Below, one piece after another: positions 57,326 to 57,407 of a stretch of 57,407 nucleotides of DNA. Each line of letters opens with the position of its first letter. Position 1 is the first letter of the stretch. The translations under genes were made by a program, and so were the position numbers. A model generated the notes under the pieces. The model was given only the letters and a program-made list of their open reading frames with translations. It was not told where the DNA came from and did no database searches. The DNA is from an uncultured Elusimicrobiales bacterium (GTDB lineage Bacteria > Elusimicrobiota > Elusimicrobia > Elusimicrobiales > Elusimicrobiaceae), in NCBI GenBank assembly GCA_944326725.1, contig CALVFA010000051.1, positions 1 to 57,407 on the forward strand, written 5' to 3'.

Positions 57326-57407
57326 GTGAAAAAGCACTTTAAGAGCCATTTAGGTGGCTTTACGCTTATTGAGCTGTTGGTGGTGGTGCTGATTATTGGC
57401 ATTTTGG
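57326..57407 (+). CDS. Type IV pilin-like protein, 5' part only
   Basis: Cut by the window end after 27 codons. GTG start at 57326 with GGAG (57316-57319) 6 nt upstream. The leader KKHFKSHLGG is cut before [16 protein letters not shown], identical in residues to the first pilin, with Glu5 present. The leader is 11 residues long. Second of two separate pilin genes with the same control element. Confidence 0.9.
   Translation, partial: MKKHFKSHLGGFTLIELLVVVLIIGIL

Noticed and set aside
1..57407. CRISPR arrays, rRNA, insertion sequences, prophage genes
   Set aside because: No regular spaced repeats, rRNA-like blocks, transposases or phage structural genes seen.

Overview
The window is an ordinary chromosomal stretch of roughly half G+C from a diderm (LPS-bearing) bacterium. 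The outer-membrane genes show this: bamA, a skp-like gene, lpxC/D/A/I/B, fabZ, lptD and pal-cpoB-tolB. Two type IV pilin-like genes share an almost identical N-terminal stretch ([16 protein letters not shown]), and the overall gene set resembles Elusimicrobiota. That phylum-level guess is an inference from gene content and was not tested. There is no rRNA, CRISPR array, prophage or insertion sequence; the one tyrosine recombinase sits in a housekeeping operon and looks like a Xer protein.

Layout. 1-2.6 kb: initiator-like tRNA(CAU), a metallo-beta-lactamase-fold hydrolase divergent from an HxlR regulator, and the first of two glycosyltransferases. 2.6-6.9 kb: GT9 glycosyltransferase, a MurJ/Wzx-type flippase on the opposite strand, and gatB. 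7.1-9.8 kb: pal-cpoB-tolB. 9.9-26.6 kb: a very tightly packed minus-strand block of thirteen genes (tpiA, deoC, a giant DnaA-like AAA+ protein, two lipoproteins, comM, dprA, topA, xer, ROK kinase, lptD, tdk, RDD protein). 27-32.4 kb: peptide transporter, small zinc-ribbon protein, short Rel, lpxB and a Gfo/Idh oxidoreductase. 32.5-35.5 kb (plus): ndk, an alpha/beta-hydrolase-like and a GH3-like protein that both seem to lack their catalytic residue, and a pilin. 35.5-43.3 kb (minus): lpxI-lpxA-fabZ-lpxC-lpxD-skp-bamA, then rpmB. 43.4-47.9 kb: terC, tRNA-Thr(TGT) and a secreted TldD-type protease pair. 48.2-53.2 kb (minus): a six-gene envelope operon (lipoprotein, beta-barrel, orphan HAMP protein, TolC-like, patatin, TPR). 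53.6-57.4 kb: a 675-residue membrane-anchored protein of unknown function, a periplasmic trypsin-like protease, greA, and the start of a second pilin gene cut by the window end.

How the genes fit together. Most of the window builds or maintains the outer membrane: lipid A synthesis, LPS transport, barrel assembly, Tol-Pal, surface sugar transfer and export. A second theme is DNA uptake and handling (comM, dprA, topA, xer, DnaA-like protein), which fits with the pilins if the organism is naturally transformable.

The most unusual items are: (1) a near-identical control element in front of both pilin genes, with a 12-T tract exactly filling a -35/-10 spacer and a long perfect AT-rich palindrome whose arms differ between copies by compensatory changes; (2) an 1172-residue protein with a DnaA-type AAA+ core, a long disordered region and no DnaA DNA-binding domain; (3) a bamA whose signal peptide can only be included by starting at a non-standard codon, apparently AUU.
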